Positions 51,136 to 60,590 of a DNA stretch of 64,000 nucleotides are shown here, piece by piece. The DNA comes from Halobaculum sp. XH14 (GTDB lineage: Archaea > Halobacteriota > Halobacteria > Halobacteriales > Haloferacaceae). The notes under the pieces were generated by a model. It was not told the origin of the DNA and did not search any database. It was given only the letters and a program-made list of their open reading frames with translations. A program made the translations under genes and the position numbers. Positions within the stretch are counted from its first letter, which is position 1. Every line of letters starts with the position of its first letter. The DNA lies in assembly GCF_032116555.1 (NCBI RefSeq), contig NZ_CP134949.1:2294001-2358000 (forward strand). The letters run 5' to 3'.

Positions 51136-51885
51136 TCAGAACCCGCCCCAGCGGAGGGCCACCATGACGACGATGATGGCGAGCTGGAACGCGCCCTGGA
51201 CGCCGCTCAGTTTCGCGTTCCGCAGGCCGATGGTGCTGATGACGTTCGGGTCCGGGTCCGACGAGACCATCTCGCGGTACATGCGCGTCTCGCCGGGCAT
51301 GAGCACGCCGAACCCGAGGAACGTGAGCACGGTGACGATGCCGAGCGCGAGCGCGATGAGGGGGTTCGTCGGCCCGAACTGGCCGATGCTGGAGAGCAGG
51401 TAGGCGACGCTGCCGCCGCCGACGAGGAGGAACGCTGCCCACCAGCGGCGGTCGCGGAACGCGTCGAACTGGTAGCCGATCGAGAGCAGCGCCGGCACCA
51501 TCGACGCCGTGGCGAACAGCGCGATCCACGGGTCCGCGTTCGGGAAGATGCCGAGCCGGAGCGCGAGCAGGATGCCGCCGAAGATGGTCGTGAACGCGAG
51601 CGCGGGCATCAGGAACGTCATCTTCGGGGTGAACCGCTGGAACACGCTCGCGCGTTCCTCGACCGCGAGCCCGCCCAGCACGGGGCCCAGAACGAGCGCC
51701 ATGAACAGGTCGGTGCCGGTCCACAGCACCCCTGCCATCACGTGGACGAAGGTGAGCTGCTGGACGGTTCCCCAGAGCGCGGTCGCGGCGAGCGCCCCGA
51801 ACGGGACGGCGAGCGCGCCCACGCTGAACGCCGGGTTCGCCCGGCCCGCCATGCCACGGATCGTGCCACGAACTGTCGCAGCCAT
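51136..51885 (-). CDS. CopD/DUF2269-like integral membrane protein
   Basis: A 249-residue polytopic protein with about seven hydrophobic helices. The segment TFVHVMAGVLWTGTDLFMALVLGPVL (in parts, ~44-70) with a His in the first helix and a Trp-Gly pair resembles CopD/DUF2269 membrane proteins, which bind haem or copper. MTFLMPALAFTTIFGGILLALRL and YQFDAFRDRRWWAAF follow. The function is not established and metal handling is inference. It stands between the alpha-glucosidase and the peptide-transporter operon, on the same strand as both. Confidence 0.72.
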   Translation of the reverse strand: MAATVRGTIRGMAGRANPAFSVGALAVPFGALAATALWGTVQQLTFVHVMAGVLWTGTDLFMALVLGPVLGGLAVEERASVFQRFTPKMTFLMPALAFTTIFGGILLALRLGIFPNADPWIALFATASMVPALLSIGYQFDAFRDRRWWAAFLLVGGGSVAYLLSSIGQFGPTNPLIALALGIVTVLTFLGFGVLMPGETRMYREMVSSDPDPNVISTIGLRNAKLSGVQGAFQLAIIVVMVALRWGGF

Positions 51886-52015
51886 GGCGGGTCAACGTCG
51901 ACAGATCGCCTAATAGGTTCCGAAACTGTCAACCGGTTACAAAACTGCGAACCGTGGCCCGCGCTCCGGCGGGAGGTGGTGCACACGAGACGGATCGAGC
52001 GCCGTGAACGGGCCC

Positions 52016-53542
52016 TCAGCCGCCCCGCTCCCGACGGGCGATCGTCTCCGCGACGTCGGCGTACTCAAGCTCGTGTCGGAAACACTGGCTCCGGGAGCCG
52101 CCGCCGGCGTCGTAGGTGTCCGGGTCCTCCCGGTCACAGCGGGAGCCGAACTCGCTCCGGAGACGCTCTGCCGCGCCAGCGTCGTCGCCCGCGCGTGCCA
52201 GTTCGACGGCCTGGTCCACGACGTCCCGTGCCTCGGGCGGGAGGTCGTGGCCCTCGAGGAGATCCGAGACGGTCTCGTCGAGCTCCCGGCCGGCGACGTC
52301 CATCCCGAGGACGCCCTTCACCGTCTCGACCGCCGAGTTCTCCGCCCGCGCCCTGGTCCGGAAGACGACGTGGAGTTCGTCCAGCGCGCGCCACGTCGCC
52401 TCCGGAAGCTCCCGGTCGTCGGGGCGGATCTTCGCCGGACAGCGCGTGGCGAACGGACAGCCCTCCGGCGGTTCGCGGGGGCTCGGCGGGGTCCCCCTGA
52501 GGGTGACGCGGCCGCCCTCCCACGGCGACCCGCTGCCGGGAATGGCAGAGAGCAGCGACACGGTGTACGGGTGGGACGGGTTCGAGTAGACCGACTCGGT
52601 CGGGCCGAGTTCCACGACGTTGCCCAGATACATCACCGCCACGCGGTCGGCGATGTGGCGCACGACCGACAGGTCGTGGGCGATGAACAGGTAGGTGAGC
52701 CCCAGGTCGTCCTGGAGGTCCTCCAGCAGGTTGATGATGCGGGCCTGGACGGAGACGTCGAGCGCCGAGACGGGTTCGTCGAGGACGACGAACTCCGGTT
52801 CGAGCGCGAGCGCGCGGGCGATGCCGACCCGCTGGCGCTGCCCGCCCGAGAACTGGTGGGGGTAGCGGTAGAAGTGCTCCTCGTTCAGGCCGACCCTGTC
52901 GAGGAGCCCGAACACGCGGTCGCGGCGCATCTCGGCCTTCCCCTTCCCGACGGTCACCGAAACGGTGCGGTCCTGGCCCCCGCCGGTCACGGAGACTGAG
53001 ACGTCCTCCGCGGTGAGCGGGAGCCCGGACCGGACGCTCACCTCGGGGTCACCGGCCGCCAGGCTGACGGTGATGTCCGGGGTGTCGTCGTCGGGCCCCG
53101 CTTCGGTGACCGCGCTGCCGGCGACCTCCGCGTCGGCGCCCTCGACCGCGACCGGCAGGAACGGCCAGTCGTGGGTGTCGAGCGGCTCGCGGACGATCTC
53201 GCCGATCGTCATCCGGTCGTTCAGGCTCTCCTGGGGGTCCTGGAACACCATCCCGACCCGGCGCTGCCAGGCGCGGCGTTCGGCCCGGCCGAGTTCGGTC
53301 ACGTCGCGGCCCTCCGACCGGACCGTCCCGCCGGTCGCGGTTTCGAGCCCCAGGATCGTCCGGCCGAGCGTCGTCTTCCCGCAGCCGGACTCGCCGACGA
53401 GCCCCAGCGTCTCGCCCTCGTGGATGTCGAAGGAGACGCCGTCGACCGCCTGCACCGGCGGGGTCGAGGTGAGCAGGCTGCCGTCCCGGTAGTACGTCTT
53501 CACGTCCTGCAGCGAGACGATCGGCTCCTCCCTGGCGGTCAT
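52016..53542 (-). CDS. Peptide-type ABC transporter ATPase (OppF/DppF-like) with inserted domain
   Basis: A 508-residue ATPase starting at the ATG at 53540-53542. Walker A is GLVGESGCGKTTLGRTILG (~50-68), the Q-loop is VGMVFQDPQESLNDRMTIGE, the signature is FSGGQRQRVGIARALALEP, Walker B is FVVLDEPVSALDVS and the switch His is in FIAHDLSVVRH. About 85 beta-rich residues (ADAEVAGSAVTEAGP to SVTVGKGKAEM) are inserted between the Q-loop and signature, in addition to the usual OppF C-terminal Cys-rich tail with GCPFATRCPAKIRPDDRELPE. It overlaps OppD by 4 bp. It powers peptide or other solute uptake with OppD. Confidence 0.92.
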   Translation of the reverse strand: MTAREEPIVSLQDVKTYYRDGSLLTSTPPVQAVDGVSFDIHEGETLGLVGESGCGKTTLGRTILGLETATGGTVRSEGRDVTELGRAERRAWQRRVGMVFQDPQESLNDRMTIGEIVREPLDTHDWPFLPVAVEGADAEVAGSAVTEAGPDDDTPDITVSLAAGDPEVSVRSGLPLTAEDVSVSVTGGGQDRTVSVTVGKGKAEMRRDRVFGLLDRVGLNEEHFYRYPHQFSGGQRQRVGIARALALEPEFVVLDEPVSALDVSVQARIINLLEDLQDDLGLTYLFIAHDLSVVRHIADRVAVMYLGNVVELGPTESVYSNPSHPYTVSLLSAIPGSGSPWEGGRVTLRGTPPSPREPPEGCPFATRCPAKIRPDDRELPEATWRALDELHVVFRTRARAENSAVETVKGVLGMDVAGRELDETVSDLLEGHDLPPEARDVVDQAVELARAGDDAGAAERLRSEFGSRCDREDPDTYDAGGGSRSQCFRHELEYADVAETIARRERGG

Positions 53543-54552
53543 CGCGGCTCACCCCCGCCGTCGACGGCCGATCCGTGCGCGTCGTCGTCGGCCCCGTCGT
53601 GGAGCAGACACGCCGCCGACCGGTCCTCGCCCTCGATGGCGACGTGCTCGGGCGCGACCTGCCGGCAGTCCTCGAACGCGTCGGGACACCGCGGCGCGAA
53701 GCGACACTCGGTCGCCGGCCCCGTCGGCGTCGGCACCTCGCCCCCGATGGTCGGGAGGCGCTCGTCGGGGTCGGTCCGGCCGGGAATGCTCTTGAGAAGC
53801 GCGCGGGTGTACGGGTGTGCCGGATCCTCGAACAGCGCCCCGGTCGGGGCGCGTTCGACGATCTCGCCGGCGTAGATGACGTTCACCCGGTCGGTGGCGT
53901 CCTCGATGACGCCCATGTCGTGGGTGATGAAAAGCACCGCCAGGTTCTCCTCGCGCTGGAGGTCCGCGAGCAGTTCGAGGATCTGCGCCTGGATGGTCAC
54001 GTCCAGGGCCGTCGTCGGCTCGTCACAGACGAGCAGGTCCGGGTCACAGGCGAGCGCCATGGCGATGACCGCGCGCTGTTGCATTCCGCCCGAGAGCTGG
54101 TGGGGGTACTCGTCGACGCGGCGGGGGGCGTCGGGGATGCCGACGTCCTCGAGCAGTTCGACGGCCCGCCTCGTCGCCGCCGAACCGCGGAGGTTCTGGT
54201 GGATGCGCAGCGCCTCCTTGATCTGGTTACCGACCGTGTACACCGGGTTCAGCGAGTTGCTCGGGTCCTGGAACACGATGGCGATGTCCCCGCGGTGGTC
54301 GTCCCAGTTGTCCTGCGTGAGGTCGTCGCCGCGATAGGTGATCGACCCACCCTCGATGGAGCCGGGCGACTCGACGAGCCCGAGGATCGACCGCGCGGTC
54401 ACGGACTTGCCGGAGCCGGACTCGCCGACGAGCCCGACCGTCTCGCCCTCGTCGACCTCGAAGGAGACGCCGTCGACGGCGTGGATCGTCTCGCGCTCGG
54501 TGTGGAACACGACCTCGAGGTCCTGCACGTCGAGCAGGGGGTCGGCGCTCAT
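53539..54552 (-). CDS. Peptide-type ABC transporter ATPase (OppD/DppD-like)
   Basis: A 337-residue ATPase starting at the ATG at 54550-54552. Walker A is GLVGESGSGKSVTARSILGL (~37-56), the Q-loop is IVFQDPSNSLNPVYTVG, the signature is LSGGMQQRAVIAMALACDP, Walker B is LLVCDEPTTALDVTIQ, and the switch His is in FITHDMGVIED. The C-terminal region holds the oligopeptide-transporter iron-sulfur-like Cys motif (CRFAPRCPDAFEDCRQV). It overlaps both neighbours by 4 bp (ATGA), showing a compact operon. Confidence 0.94.
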   Translation of the reverse strand: MSADPLLDVQDLEVVFHTERETIHAVDGVSFEVDEGETVGLVGESGSGKSVTARSILGLVESPGSIEGGSITYRGDDLTQDNWDDHRGDIAIVFQDPSNSLNPVYTVGNQIKEALRIHQNLRGSAATRRAVELLEDVGIPDAPRRVDEYPHQLSGGMQQRAVIAMALACDPDLLVCDEPTTALDVTIQAQILELLADLQREENLAVLFITHDMGVIEDATDRVNVIYAGEIVERAPTGALFEDPAHPYTRALLKSIPGRTDPDERLPTIGGEVPTPTGPATECRFAPRCPDAFEDCRQVAPEHVAIEGEDRSAACLLHDGADDDAHGSAVDGGGEPR

Positions 54553-55985
54553 GCGCCACCACCCCGCCCGGCCGCGCTCTCGCCGGCGGCATCCGAGCGC
54601 GGGTCGATGGCGTCACGAATGCCGTCGCCCAGCGCGTTGAAGCCGGTCACGACGAGCGTGATGAGCAGTCCCGGGATGAGCGAGATGTGCCACGAGCCGG
54701 TGTTCACGTAGTCCTGCCCGAGGTTGATCGCCCGGCCCCACTCGGGGGTCGGGGGTGCGACGCCCAGCCCGAGGAACGAGAGGCCCGCGATGGCGATGAT
54801 CGCGCCCCCGAGCGTCATCGAGCCGTAGATGAGCAGGTAGCCGGTGATGTAGGGGAGCATGTGTTTCCGCATGATGGTGCGCGGGCGCTGGCCGAAGCTC
54901 TCGGCCGCGTCGATCCACTGGCGCTGTGACACCTGGAGTGCTGGTCCGCGTAACGAGCGCCACATGTACGTCCATCCGGTGAACGCGAAGATGAGCGCCA
55001 GGATGAACGCGCCGCTGTAGAGCCCCCCGATCCAGGTGTCGGCCAGCACCGTCGTGAGCATGATCAACAACAGCAGCTGTGGCATCGCCATCACGGAGTC
55101 GGAGACGAGCACCATCCCCAGGTCGATCCGGCCCTTGTAGTAGGCCGCCACGAGCGCGAGCGAGGCCGCGATGCCGGCGCTCAGCCCGACCGAGAGCAGC
55201 CCGATGACGAGCGAGATGCGCGAGCCGACGGCGATGAAGGTGAACAGGTCCCTGCCGGTCGGGAGCGTCCCGAACGGGTGGAACCGGCCGAAGTCGTCGT
55301 ACTGCATCGGCAACACCCGGTCGGCGCTGTCGCCCCGGGACTGGGAGGCGAGGTTCGCCTCGCCCACGAGGGTCGTCTGCACCTCCTCCGTCTCGGCGTT
55401 CCAGTACTGCATCTCGTGGTCGTAGGAGTTCCGCATGTTCTTGTCGACGGTCGTCGGCCCCAGCGCCGGGGCGAACACGGCCATCACGACGAACATGAAC
55501 ACGACGACGAGCCCGAAGATGCCCCAGCCGTGCGAGCGGAAGCGGTCGATCACGTCGTCGCGGGGCGTCCAGTCGGCGGCCCGGAACTCGCGGCGGTACA
55601 GCCGGTAGCCGAGCACCGCCCACCCGGCCAGCGCGAAGGCGTACAGGTAGATCAGCGCGACCCTGACGCCCCACGCGAGGCCGGGGCGCAGGCCGAGGAA
55701 GGTGTCCACCCAGCGGCTGCCGTTCCAGTAGCCGCCGTTGGGGATCGTCTCGCGGGAGAGCAGCGTCGGGATCTCGGCGGCCGAACGGGCGAGCCCCTCG
55801 ACGAACGCCGTCCCCGGGAGCGCCGCGGCGGCGAACCCGTCGGCCAACAGGGAGACGAGGAACGTCACGGCCGCGCCGGCTTCCAGCGCGAGCAGGGCGA
55901 CGCCGATCCCGGCCCACACGAGCACGGGGGAGTCCGTCGGGAGGACGGTCGATTCGGCGGTTCTGTCGCCGTGAGCCCGTGCCAT
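54549..55985 (-). CDS. Peptide-type ABC transporter permease (OppC/DppC-like)
   Basis: A 478-residue permease from the ATG at 55983-55985. It is longer than typical DppC (~300) because about 170 residues precede the usual region: a hydrophobic pair (~15-50 and ~105-130) and a charged loop. The core permease (~185-478) begins RFRSHGWGIFGLVVVFMFVV, and the EAA-like motif is in IDAAESFGQRPRTIMRKHMLP, which contacts the ATPases. The C-terminal end LGDGIRDAIDPRSDA is typical. Overlaps OppD start by 4 bp and is one base from the OppB stop. Confidence 0.92.
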   Translation of the reverse strand: MARAHGDRTAESTVLPTDSPVLVWAGIGVALLALEAGAAVTFLVSLLADGFAAAALPGTAFVEGLARSAAEIPTLLSRETIPNGGYWNGSRWVDTFLGLRPGLAWGVRVALIYLYAFALAGWAVLGYRLYRREFRAADWTPRDDVIDRFRSHGWGIFGLVVVFMFVVMAVFAPALGPTTVDKNMRNSYDHEMQYWNAETEEVQTTLVGEANLASQSRGDSADRVLPMQYDDFGRFHPFGTLPTGRDLFTFIAVGSRISLVIGLLSVGLSAGIAASLALVAAYYKGRIDLGMVLVSDSVMAMPQLLLLIMLTTVLADTWIGGLYSGAFILALIFAFTGWTYMWRSLRGPALQVSQRQWIDAAESFGQRPRTIMRKHMLPYITGYLLIYGSMTLGGAIIAIAGLSFLGLGVAPPTPEWGRAINLGQDYVNTGSWHISLIPGLLITLVVTGFNALGDGIRDAIDPRSDAAGESAAGRGGGA

Positions 55986-55986
55986 C

Positions 55987-57009
55987 TCAGGCACCCTCCA
56001 GCCCGACGCGCGGGTCGATGATGGTGTACAACAGGTCCTGAATCAGGTTGATGCCGACGATCATGAGGATGAATACGTACATCAGCGTACCGACGAGGGG
56101 GAGATCGCCCTGGATCGCCGCCTGGAAGAACAGGAATCCGATCCCGTTGATCCCGAAGACGGTCTCGACGAGGACGCTCCCGCCGATGAGGAGGAACGCC
56201 TCGCTGGTGATGATCGGGACGAGCGGAACCAGCGCGTTCCGCAGGATGTGTTTCCAGACGAGCGCGCGGTCGGAGACGCCCTTCGCCTTCGCCAGGTCGA
56301 CGTAGTCCTCGTTTCTGACCTCCAGCACGGCCGTCCGACCGATCCGCATCTCGTTGCCCATCGACGCCGAGCCGAGGACGAGCGCGGCGGGCAACACCTT
56401 CTTGGTCGCCGCGAGGAAGCCGTCGACGGTGCCGAGCCGCGACATGTCGGGGCTCCCGGTGAGCGCGTCGAGCGGGACGACGAACGACTGCCAGTCGAAG
56501 CCGAAGAAGATGGCGCTCGAACTGCCCAGCACGGTGAGCAGCATGATGGCGAGCCAGAAGTTCGGCATGGCTCGCCAGACGATGCCGCCCATCGAGGCGA
56601 GGTAGTCCGAGCCGGTGTTCGAGTGCATCCCCGCGTAAAAGCCGAGCGGGACGCCGATACAGACCGCGATGAGCACCGACCAGAAGCCGAGCCAGAGCGT
56701 GCGCGGCAGGAAGTCGAGGATGAGGGCGTTCACGTTCGACCCCTGATAGAGGAGCCACGTCCGGCCCAGGTCGAACACGATCAGGTTCGACATCCAGTCG
56801 AGATAGTGTTGCAGCGGCGGCTGGTCGAGCCCGAGCTGGGCCTGTGCGGCCTCGTAGGCGGCGGGGTTGCGCGTCTGTCCCTCGCTGAGCAGGCGGGTCG
56901 CGGGGTCGATGGGGCCCATGAAGATGATGAACCACGTCATGGACGCCCCCAGCCACACCACCGGGATGCTCATCAGCAGGCGCTTGCCCAGGTACGTCAG
57001 CTTGCTCAC
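55987..57009 (-). CDS. Peptide-type ABC transporter permease (OppB/DppB-like)
   Basis: A 340-residue permease with six main hydrophobic helices, starting with GTG at 57007-57009. The OppB opening LTYLGKRLLMSIPVVWLGASM and the EAA-like motif RNEDYVDLAKAKGVSDRALVWKH (in parts), with the Gly-containing core, are present. It forms the membrane channel with OppC. Located between the SBP gene, 110 bp upstream, and OppC, 1 bp downstream. Confidence 0.94.
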   Translation of the reverse strand: MSKLTYLGKRLLMSIPVVWLGASMTWFIIFMGPIDPATRLLSEGQTRNPAAYEAAQAQLGLDQPPLQHYLDWMSNLIVFDLGRTWLLYQGSNVNALILDFLPRTLWLGFWSVLIAVCIGVPLGFYAGMHSNTGSDYLASMGGIVWRAMPNFWLAIMLLTVLGSSSAIFFGFDWQSFVVPLDALTGSPDMSRLGTVDGFLAATKKVLPAALVLGSASMGNEMRIGRTAVLEVRNEDYVDLAKAKGVSDRALVWKHILRNALVPLVPIITSEAFLLIGGSVLVETVFGINGIGFLFFQAAIQGDLPLVGTLMYVFILMIVGINLIQDLLYTIIDPRVGLEGA

Positions 57010-57119
57010 GTGTGATCCTCCTCCCGTGTCGTGGGACTACGGGCGGTCGAACGAAGTGGTCGGTGTCGTGTAACGTGCATGAATAACGGCGCGGTCGGTG
57101 CCGGTGCGACCTGGCGGGC

Positions 57120-59024
57120 TCAGCGGCTCAGCGTGACGTCGGTGAACGTCTGGTTCTCCATCACGCCGTACATCTCGACGTCGACGTGGTCGTGCCAGAA
57201 GCGCTGGCTGGTCGTGTGCACCGTGGGCAGTTCCTGCACCGACGCCCAGTTGATCTCCTCGATGGTCTGGAACGCCTCGTTCCGGGACGCCTGGTCGGCG
57301 TCGTCGGCCGCGTAGTTCTGCTCCCAGGCGTCGAGCGCCGTCTGCCGGAGCTCGGTGTCGTGGTAGCTCCCTTCGGCACCCCACCGGGTGAACTGCCCCG
57401 ACGGGCTCTCGCCGTAGAGGAACCGCAGGAAGTTCTGCGGGCCGGGGTACTCCATCCCGTCGCCGAGCGCGAACACTTCCATGTCCGCGGAGATGGCCCG
57501 GCTGATGATGGTCCCGAACTCCGCCTCCTCGATGCTCATGTCGATGTAGGCGGAGCGGAGCTTCGACTGGAGCCGGGTGAACACGGAGGCGTAGCCGCTG
57601 TTGCCGGCGATGGTGGTGGCGGTGATCGAGAAGCGGTCGTTCTCGCCGTAGCCCGCCTCCTCCATGACCGCGCGTGCGTCCTCGAGCCGCGTCTCGCCGT
57701 AGCCGTACGGGTAGCCGTCCGCCGCGAAGTCGGTGTTCGACTCGTAGCCCGACTCGGCGTGCTGGTCGTAGGAGTCCTCGCCGGACATCCCGTCCTCGAA
57801 CGTCGGGTACGGCGCGGGCGGCGTGATGTGGTAGCCGGCCTTCGCGTTGCCCTTGTAGACGTTGCGCGCGATCTCGTGCTGGTTCATCGCGTAGGCGAAC
57901 GCCTTCCGGACCGGGATGGGAACTTCGAGCGTGTTGAAGACGAGGTACTCGGTCGAGAGCGACGGGATCTCGCCGTAGTTCACCTCGGTGCCGTCGTCGA
58001 AGGTGTACGTCCCGACCGAGCGGTTGCCGTTCTCCTCCTCGATGGAGACGTTGTCGGGGTTGAACGACGCCGTCGGCATCCCCTCGAGCACGTCCGCGTT
58101 CCCGTTCTGGAACCGGCTGAGGCGGGTGTTCCCGCTGCCGACGACCGTGTAGGTGACGCCGTCGAGCTGGGGGCCCTCGCCGTAGTAGTCGTCGAAGGCG
58201 GTGAGCTGAATCTGGCTCCCCTTCGTCCACGAGTCCACCTGGAACGGGCCGAGGCCGGCGTACGTCGGGCCGCCGTTGGCCGTGCTGAAGAACTCGTTGT
58301 ACTCGTACTCGCCCTCGTAGCCCTCGACGTCGCCGACCGCGCCCTCGGGCAGGACCGCGAACGCGCCGCCCGCGATCTGGAAGAGCGTGTACTGGAACGG
58401 CGAGGCCAGCGTCATCTCGAACGTGTAGTCGTCGACGGCCTCGACCCCGAGCGAGCCCGGGACGTAGTCCGCGAGGCTCGTCTCGTCGGTCGGCTCCGTC
58501 CGCGAGGCGTCCTTCTCGTGCTCGACGGTCATCGTCTCGCCGATGATGTCGTCGCGGTTCCGCGAGTTCTCCGACCCGGCCAGGCGCCGGTAGGAGTAGA
58601 CGACGTCGTCGGCGGTGAACTCGGAGCCGTCGTGGAACGTGACGCCCTCCTTCAGCGTGAACGTGTAGGTGAGGCCGTCGTCGGACATCGAGTAGTCCTC
58701 CGCTAACGCGGCCTCCGGCGGGTAGAGGCCGTTCCGGAACTCCATCAGCGAGCGGCCGTACTGGTCGTAGCCCGCGCCGGACCCCTTCGCGTTGATCGGG
58801 TCGAGCGTCTGGATGGAGCCGGTCGCCATCATCTGGAGCGTGCCGCCGGCCATCGGCGTCCCCTGGTCCGACTCCTCGGTGTCGTCCCCGCCGTCGCTCG
58901 GTTCGCTCGGCTCCGGCGTGTCGGTTGGATCACTCGAGGGGCCCGACTGGCACCCGGCGAGCGCCGTCACTGCTCCCGTCCCTGCAACCGTCAGAAAACC
59001 GCGCCGCGTTGTGTCCTGAGGCAT
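57120..59024 (-). CDS. Peptide-type ABC transporter solute-binding lipoprotein (family 5)
   Basis: A 634-residue exported protein starting at the ATG at 59022-59024. The Tat signal TTRRGFLTVAGTGAVTALAGC ends in a lipobox (Cys at ~25), and a Ser/Asp/Glu/Pro-rich linker follows. The family-5 landmarks are in the normal order: GTLQMMATGSIQTLDPINAKG, YTFTLKEGVTFHDGSEFTADD, and a late KAFAYAMNQHEIARN and RAVMEEAGYG. It is first in the five-gene operon with OppB-C-D-F. Dipeptides or oligopeptides are most likely but sugars or nickel cannot be ruled out. Confidence 0.93.
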   Translation of the reverse strand: MPQDTTRRGFLTVAGTGAVTALAGCQSGPSSDPTDTPEPSEPSDGGDDTEESDQGTPMAGGTLQMMATGSIQTLDPINAKGSGAGYDQYGRSLMEFRNGLYPPEAALAEDYSMSDDGLTYTFTLKEGVTFHDGSEFTADDVVYSYRRLAGSENSRNRDDIIGETMTVEHEKDASRTEPTDETSLADYVPGSLGVEAVDDYTFEMTLASPFQYTLFQIAGGAFAVLPEGAVGDVEGYEGEYEYNEFFSTANGGPTYAGLGPFQVDSWTKGSQIQLTAFDDYYGEGPQLDGVTYTVVGSGNTRLSRFQNGNADVLEGMPTASFNPDNVSIEEENGNRSVGTYTFDDGTEVNYGEIPSLSTEYLVFNTLEVPIPVRKAFAYAMNQHEIARNVYKGNAKAGYHITPPAPYPTFEDGMSGEDSYDQHAESGYESNTDFAADGYPYGYGETRLEDARAVMEEAGYGENDRFSITATTIAGNSGYASVFTRLQSKLRSAYIDMSIEEAEFGTIISRAISADMEVFALGDGMEYPGPQNFLRFLYGESPSGQFTRWGAEGSYHDTELRQTALDAWEQNYAADDADQASRNEAFQTIEEINWASVQELPTVHTTSQRFWHDHVDVEMYGVMENQTFTDVTLSR

Positions 59025-59060
59025 CACTGTAATCTGACCTTTCAGCGGTTAACTGGTTTT

Positions 59061-59099
59061 CTATTATAAACATATACCGATATTAGTCAATATATACCG
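59061..59099 (-). promoter_or_regulatory. AT-rich promoter of the peptide-transporter operon with direct repeats
   Basis: The only strongly AT-rich stretch in this neighbourhood lies about 40-75 bp upstream of the solute-binding-protein start. A TATA-like TTTATAATAG (minus strand, 59061-59070) is followed upstream by two copies of ATATACCG (59072-59079 and 59092-59099) spaced exactly 20 bp apart, two helical turns, which fits binding of a regulator dimer. The regulator is unknown. Confidence 0.5.
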
Positions 59100-59178
59100 G
59101 TACGTATCCGTAGCGGGTCGACGGGAGATCCGCCCGCGAGGGAGTGGATATTTGTGCCGGCGAGCGAAGCCACGGACG

Positions 59179-59655
59179 ATGCCGGACACCACGAACGACG
59201 CGTCCAACGCGTGGGCCAGAACGCTGGAGTCGGCCACGGAGATGGCCGAGCAACTGCGCGCAGACGGGTGGGAGGTCGTGACCGTGCGCGCGGGCCACGT
59301 CGCACCGGAGGACCCCGAGCACGGCGACACGGATCGGTTCGGCTTCGTCTACCTCGCCCAGGGCGAGGTCGCCGACGACTTCCGTGCGGCCATCGCCGAC
59401 GGCGAGTTCGACGGCTACGAGGCGTTCAGCCGCCGCGACGGCTCGGATCTGTTCGTGCTCACCCGGATGACGGACGCGGACCGGCGGACGGCCGTGTTGC
59501 TCGTCGGGTCGGTGAACCTCGCGCACGCGGGGGACCTCGCGGCCGCCGCACGCGAACGCGGCGAGATGTACTCACACGTCGTCCTGCTCGACGGGACCCA
59601 CCTCGGCGCGTTCCGCCACGACGACCCCGACGCCTTCCTCCCGGAGGACGTATGA
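59179..59655 (+). CDS. DUF7529-like small haloarchaeal protein
   Basis: A 158-residue acidic soluble protein starting at the ATG at 59179. It starts with a helical segment (AWARTLESATEMAEQLRADG), then alternating strands and helices ending in HDDPDAFLPEDV. It may belong to the haloarchaeal family DUF7529, from memory. No catalytic residues were recognised. The stop overlaps the start of the phosphoesterase by 4 bp (ATGA), so the two are coupled and may function together. Confidence 0.75.
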   Translation: MPDTTNDASNAWARTLESATEMAEQLRADGWEVVTVRAGHVAPEDPEHGDTDRFGFVYLAQGEVADDFRAAIADGEFDGYEAFSRRDGSDLFVLTRMTDADRRTAVLLVGSVNLAHAGDLAAAARERGEMYSHVVLLDGTHLGAFRHDDPDAFLPEDV

Positions 59656-60590
59656 CCGGCGACGAATCGGCCGGGTCGCTGCTCGCACGGCTCGACGCGC
59701 CCGCGGGGGAGCACACGCGTTTCGCGGTCCTCGCCGACGCGCACGTCTCCACGCGCGAGGAGGGTACCTCGAAGCTGTTCGATCACACCCTCGCGCACCT
59801 GGAGGCCGCGGTCGCGGACATCAACGAGCGCGACGTCGACGTCGTCCTCTCGCCGGGGGACCTGACGAAGGACGGCGAGCCGTGGAACTACGACGCCGTG
59901 GACGGTGCGCTCGACGCGCTCGAAGCCCCCTTCTTCGCCGTCCCGGGCAACCACGACGTGCCGAAGGCGGGCGACGAGCACGACACCCCGCCGGTCTCGC
60001 GCTTCGCCGAGCGCTACGGCCCCGGCCGGCTCCCGTTCCACGTCGAGGTCGGGGGCCTGGACGTCGTCGGCGTCAACAGCGCCGGCACCGCGGACCGCCT
60101 GTTCGAGCGCCACGAGGGGCGCGTGGACGAGGAGACGAACGCATGGCTGGCGGAGACGCTCGCTGACGCGGACACCCCGGTCGTGCTCTCCCACCATAAC
60201 CTCCCGCCGGTCGACGACCAGATCGCGGCCCACCGCGAGATCGAGCCCGAGATGGTGGAGATCCCGGGCATGCTGGACGCCGACCCGTTCGCGGAGGCGC
60301 TCGCGGCCGGGGGCACCGATCTGCTCCTCACCGGCCACTACCACCTGCCCGCCACCGGACGGTACGACGGCGTACGCGAGATCGCGACCCCGGCGACCTG
60401 CTCGTTCCCGCAGTCGTACCTGCTCTGTGAGACGACGCCCGCGGGGACGGAGATTCGGCTGGTTCCCGTCGCCGACGAGGTCGGACTGGAGACCGGGCAT
60501 CACGGGCGTGCCGGTGACTCGGCGACGTCGCGGGGCTTGACGGCGATCGCCGCGGCGCGGCTGGCGTCGTTCCCGCTCGTATCGGAGTAG
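59652..60590 (+). CDS. Calcineurin-like metallophosphoesterase, longer type
   Basis: A 312-residue protein from the ATG at 59652. Motifs: VLADAHVS (~23-30), LSPGDLTKDGEPWN (~65-78), VPGNHDVPKAGD (~98-109), VLSHHNLPP (~180) and LTGHYHLPAT (~232). The arrangement matches the class that includes cyclic-nucleotide and other phosphodiesterases (Icc-like). Substrate is unknown. It is coupled to the small upstream gene; no downstream gene follows on this strand before the accessory region. Confidence 0.87.
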   Translation: MTGDESAGSLLARLDAPAGEHTRFAVLADAHVSTREEGTSKLFDHTLAHLEAAVADINERDVDVVLSPGDLTKDGEPWNYDAVDGALDALEAPFFAVPGNHDVPKAGDEHDTPPVSRFAERYGPGRLPFHVEVGGLDVVGVNSAGTADRLFERHEGRVDEETNAWLAETLADADTPVVLSHHNLPPVDDQIAAHREIEPEMVEIPGMLDADPFAEALAAGGTDLLLTGHYHLPATGRYDGVREIATPATCSFPQSYLLCETTPAGTEIRLVPVADEVGLETGHHGRAGDSATSRGLTAIAAARLASFPLVSE

